NCBI GenBank assembly: GCA_000711775.1
Contig: ARYC01000056.1
Span: 242,961 to 306,960, forward strand
Reading direction: 5' to 3'
Source: Oxytricha trifallax
Taxonomy: Eukaryota > Ciliophora > Spirotrichea > Sporadotrichida > Oxytrichidae
Length of the DNA stretch: 64,000 nt
The number at the start of each line of letters is the position of its first letter. The first letter of the stretch is position 1. Shown here in pieces: positions 62,609-64,000 of this stretch. The notes below the pieces were generated by a model that was given only the letters and a program-made list of their open reading frames with translations, did no database searches and had not been told where the DNA came from. A program made the position numbers and the translations under genes.

Positions 62609-64000
62609 CAAAACCCCAAAACCCTTTCAGTAGTTTGATTGAGTTTTTGATTGATAAAAGTAGACTATTAGTGCATACTTTATTAGGGTTTTAATAGGGT
62701 TTATGTAGGGGTTTAATGTTTAAATGTAATGTATAGTTGTGTGTATTAGAGGAGTTTTATTTTTACTATTCACTCAAACTATACATTGGCATCATGTGCT
62801 CATTTTCTAAATTTGATATCTCCTATCCAGTTGATCATTTAGTCTATTGTTTGCTCTGCTCTGTGGTTTGGTCTTAAGATAATCTGCTCAGCCATATCTT
62901 TCATTTTACCTTTTATCTTATTCAAGTCTAGATATTGCTGTATTCTCTGCTTTGAATCTTTCTCTCTCTTACAGCTATAGTAATCATTTCTTTGCATATC
63001 GCATTCAGCAATAATTGCTGCTAGAGCCCATACATCCCACTTAATATCACCATCTCTCCAGTCCTCTCTTTCTGGAAAGTATCGAGGAGTACCATAAACG
63101 TTGCCAAGTCCTGAAGCTTCAACTCTTTATGATCTATTGAAATCAATTATTACTACTCTGAGAGGTAAAAAGTCAAGCATAATATTCTCAGGCTTCAAGT
63201 CTCTATGAACATACCCTAAAGTGTGCAGCTCTTCTATGCCTTTGCAAACATTTGTAAGAATAAGAGGTAGCTACTTTGGAACTCTTTAATCTTAAATGTA
63301 GTCTCTTAAAGTCATTTAATATAGAGGGAGGCGAAAAGCAACATGATCTTCAGCAAGCAGTATTGCATCGAGCTTAATTATAAATCTGCACTGTCTATCC
63401 CTTGCTTTAGTAAGAGCTTAGTACTCATTGACAAATTCCATTTGATACTTGTCATCGCATTTAAAGTAGTTGAATGGATAAATCTTGTATGCGAACTGCT
63501 TATCAGTTATGACCTTTTCTCTAACTTGTCCTCAAGTATAAGATAGCTTTCCTTACATTCTTTTAGGTCAATTACATTTAAAATTGGAAGCTTCAGTGCT
63601 TGTATCTTCAGAGTGATTTTAACTATCTCAGAAGCTGGGAGGTTTCTAACTACTTTAATAAGCTTATTTTCTTTCTTAACTCTTTGTTCCAAGGATTCTT
63701 AAGGGTCTCTTAGCTTTCTTTTTTGAAGGAAGACCTCACCAGTCTCAGGATCTATGACTTCAAACTTCTTGCCATGATGATTTTATAGGTGAACTTTTAA
63801 ATCCCTTGAATGGTTATATTGCTTATTGCAATAAGGGCAAAAATATTTTACATCTATCTTATCATGCTTAAAATAGAGCTTTGGCTTGTAAGAATGCTAA
63901 TCTAAGATATGACGCTTAAGAGCAGATTTATAAGTGAAGTTCTTCTCACACTCTTCACATAAATGTAATGCTTTAATTTCAATTTTTTCTTCCTCCTCTT
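62609..64000 (-). mobile_element. TBE-E, truncated by window end (reverse orientation)
   Basis: Begins CAAAACCCCAAAACCC at 62609, preceded by ATT. The subterminal sequence differs from TBE-A and TBE-B, suggesting a third subfamily. The zinc-finger/kinase gene lies on the minus strand just inside, opposite to TBE-A and TBE-B; the other end is outside the window. Confidence 0.88.
62800..64000 (-). CDS. TBE-E zinc-finger/kinase gene, partial, one frame switch
   Basis: Minus strand from the window edge: two C2H2 fingers (CEECEKNFTYKSALKRHILDQH; CPYCNKQYNHSRDLKVHLQNHH), then LPILNVIDLKECKESYL. The kinase is read one base back from about 63530-63500: KQFAYKIYPFNYF (possible ATP Lys), FVNEYQ, HRDLKPENIMLDF and IIDFNRSQR (Asn for DFG Gly), GTPRYFPERE and WDVWALAAIIAE. 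It ends at TGA 62802-62800. The frame switch falls at the position equivalent to the one in TBE-B. The start lies beyond 64000. Confidence 0.82.

Overview
The window looks like germline (micronuclear) DNA of a stichotrich ciliate, most likely Oxytricha/Sterkiella. Four lines of evidence support this. (1) Genes read through only if TAA and TAG are glutamine and TGA is the sole stop. (2) Coding blocks (MDSs) are cut into pieces by AT-rich inserts (IESs) bounded by short direct repeats (pointers), and deleting insert plus one pointer restores conserved proteins in frame. (3) Several C4A4-ended elements of the telomere-bearing element (TBE) type are present, with ANT target duplications. (4) One gene is split between the two strands. 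Coordinates of CDS entries therefore span MDSs, IESs and introns. Short-ORF reading under the standard code misses nearly all genes.

Layout: 85-1405 (+) part of a dynein heavy chain linker; 1430-9565 (-) a large PHD-finger/TFIIS-like chromatin protein; 9859-10503 (+) cyclophilin; 10.5-13.7 kb mostly non-coding, with a GC-richer structured dispersed repeat (11.15-11.78 kb) and an imperfect inverted-repeat element (12.74-13.24 kb); 13.77-18.44 kb (-) a MORN-repeat protein; 18.68-22.87 kb (-) a CARM1/PRMT4-like methyltransferase with a long C-terminal extension; 23.0-25.5 kb (+) a helical-repeat-like protein; 25.5-30.2 kb (-) an acidic protein and a large unknown protein; 30.4-32.3 kb (-) a basic Sfi1-like protein; 32.4-34.2 kb an IES-free FAM136A-like gene converging on a small Tim chaperone gene; 34.4-36.2 kb (-) choline/ethanolamine kinase.

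From 36.9 kb the region is rich in TBEs. TBE-A (36890-40995) sits on the start codon of one mitochondrial carrier gene. TBE-B (43566-47657), with an apparently intact transposase, splits the N-terminus of a second, oxoglutarate/dicarboxylate-type carrier. TBE-D (54932-56129, internally deleted) splits a PI3-kinase gene, TBE-C (59429-61020, internally deleted) follows a signal-peptide segment, and TBE-E (from 62609) runs off the window.

The most striking locus is a class I-like PI3-kinase. Its N-terminal, Ras-binding, C2 and helical parts lie on the minus strand (54.5 to 49.76 kb), while the catalytic domain lies on the plus strand (54.90 to 57.42 kb). A 13-bp repeat joins them in inverse orientation, and TBE-D must be excised precisely to restore the frame. 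A decayed copy of the last kinase MDSs, still carrying an IES, lies at 58.5-59.0 kb. Between original and copy is a second copy of the same structured repeat seen at 11 kb.
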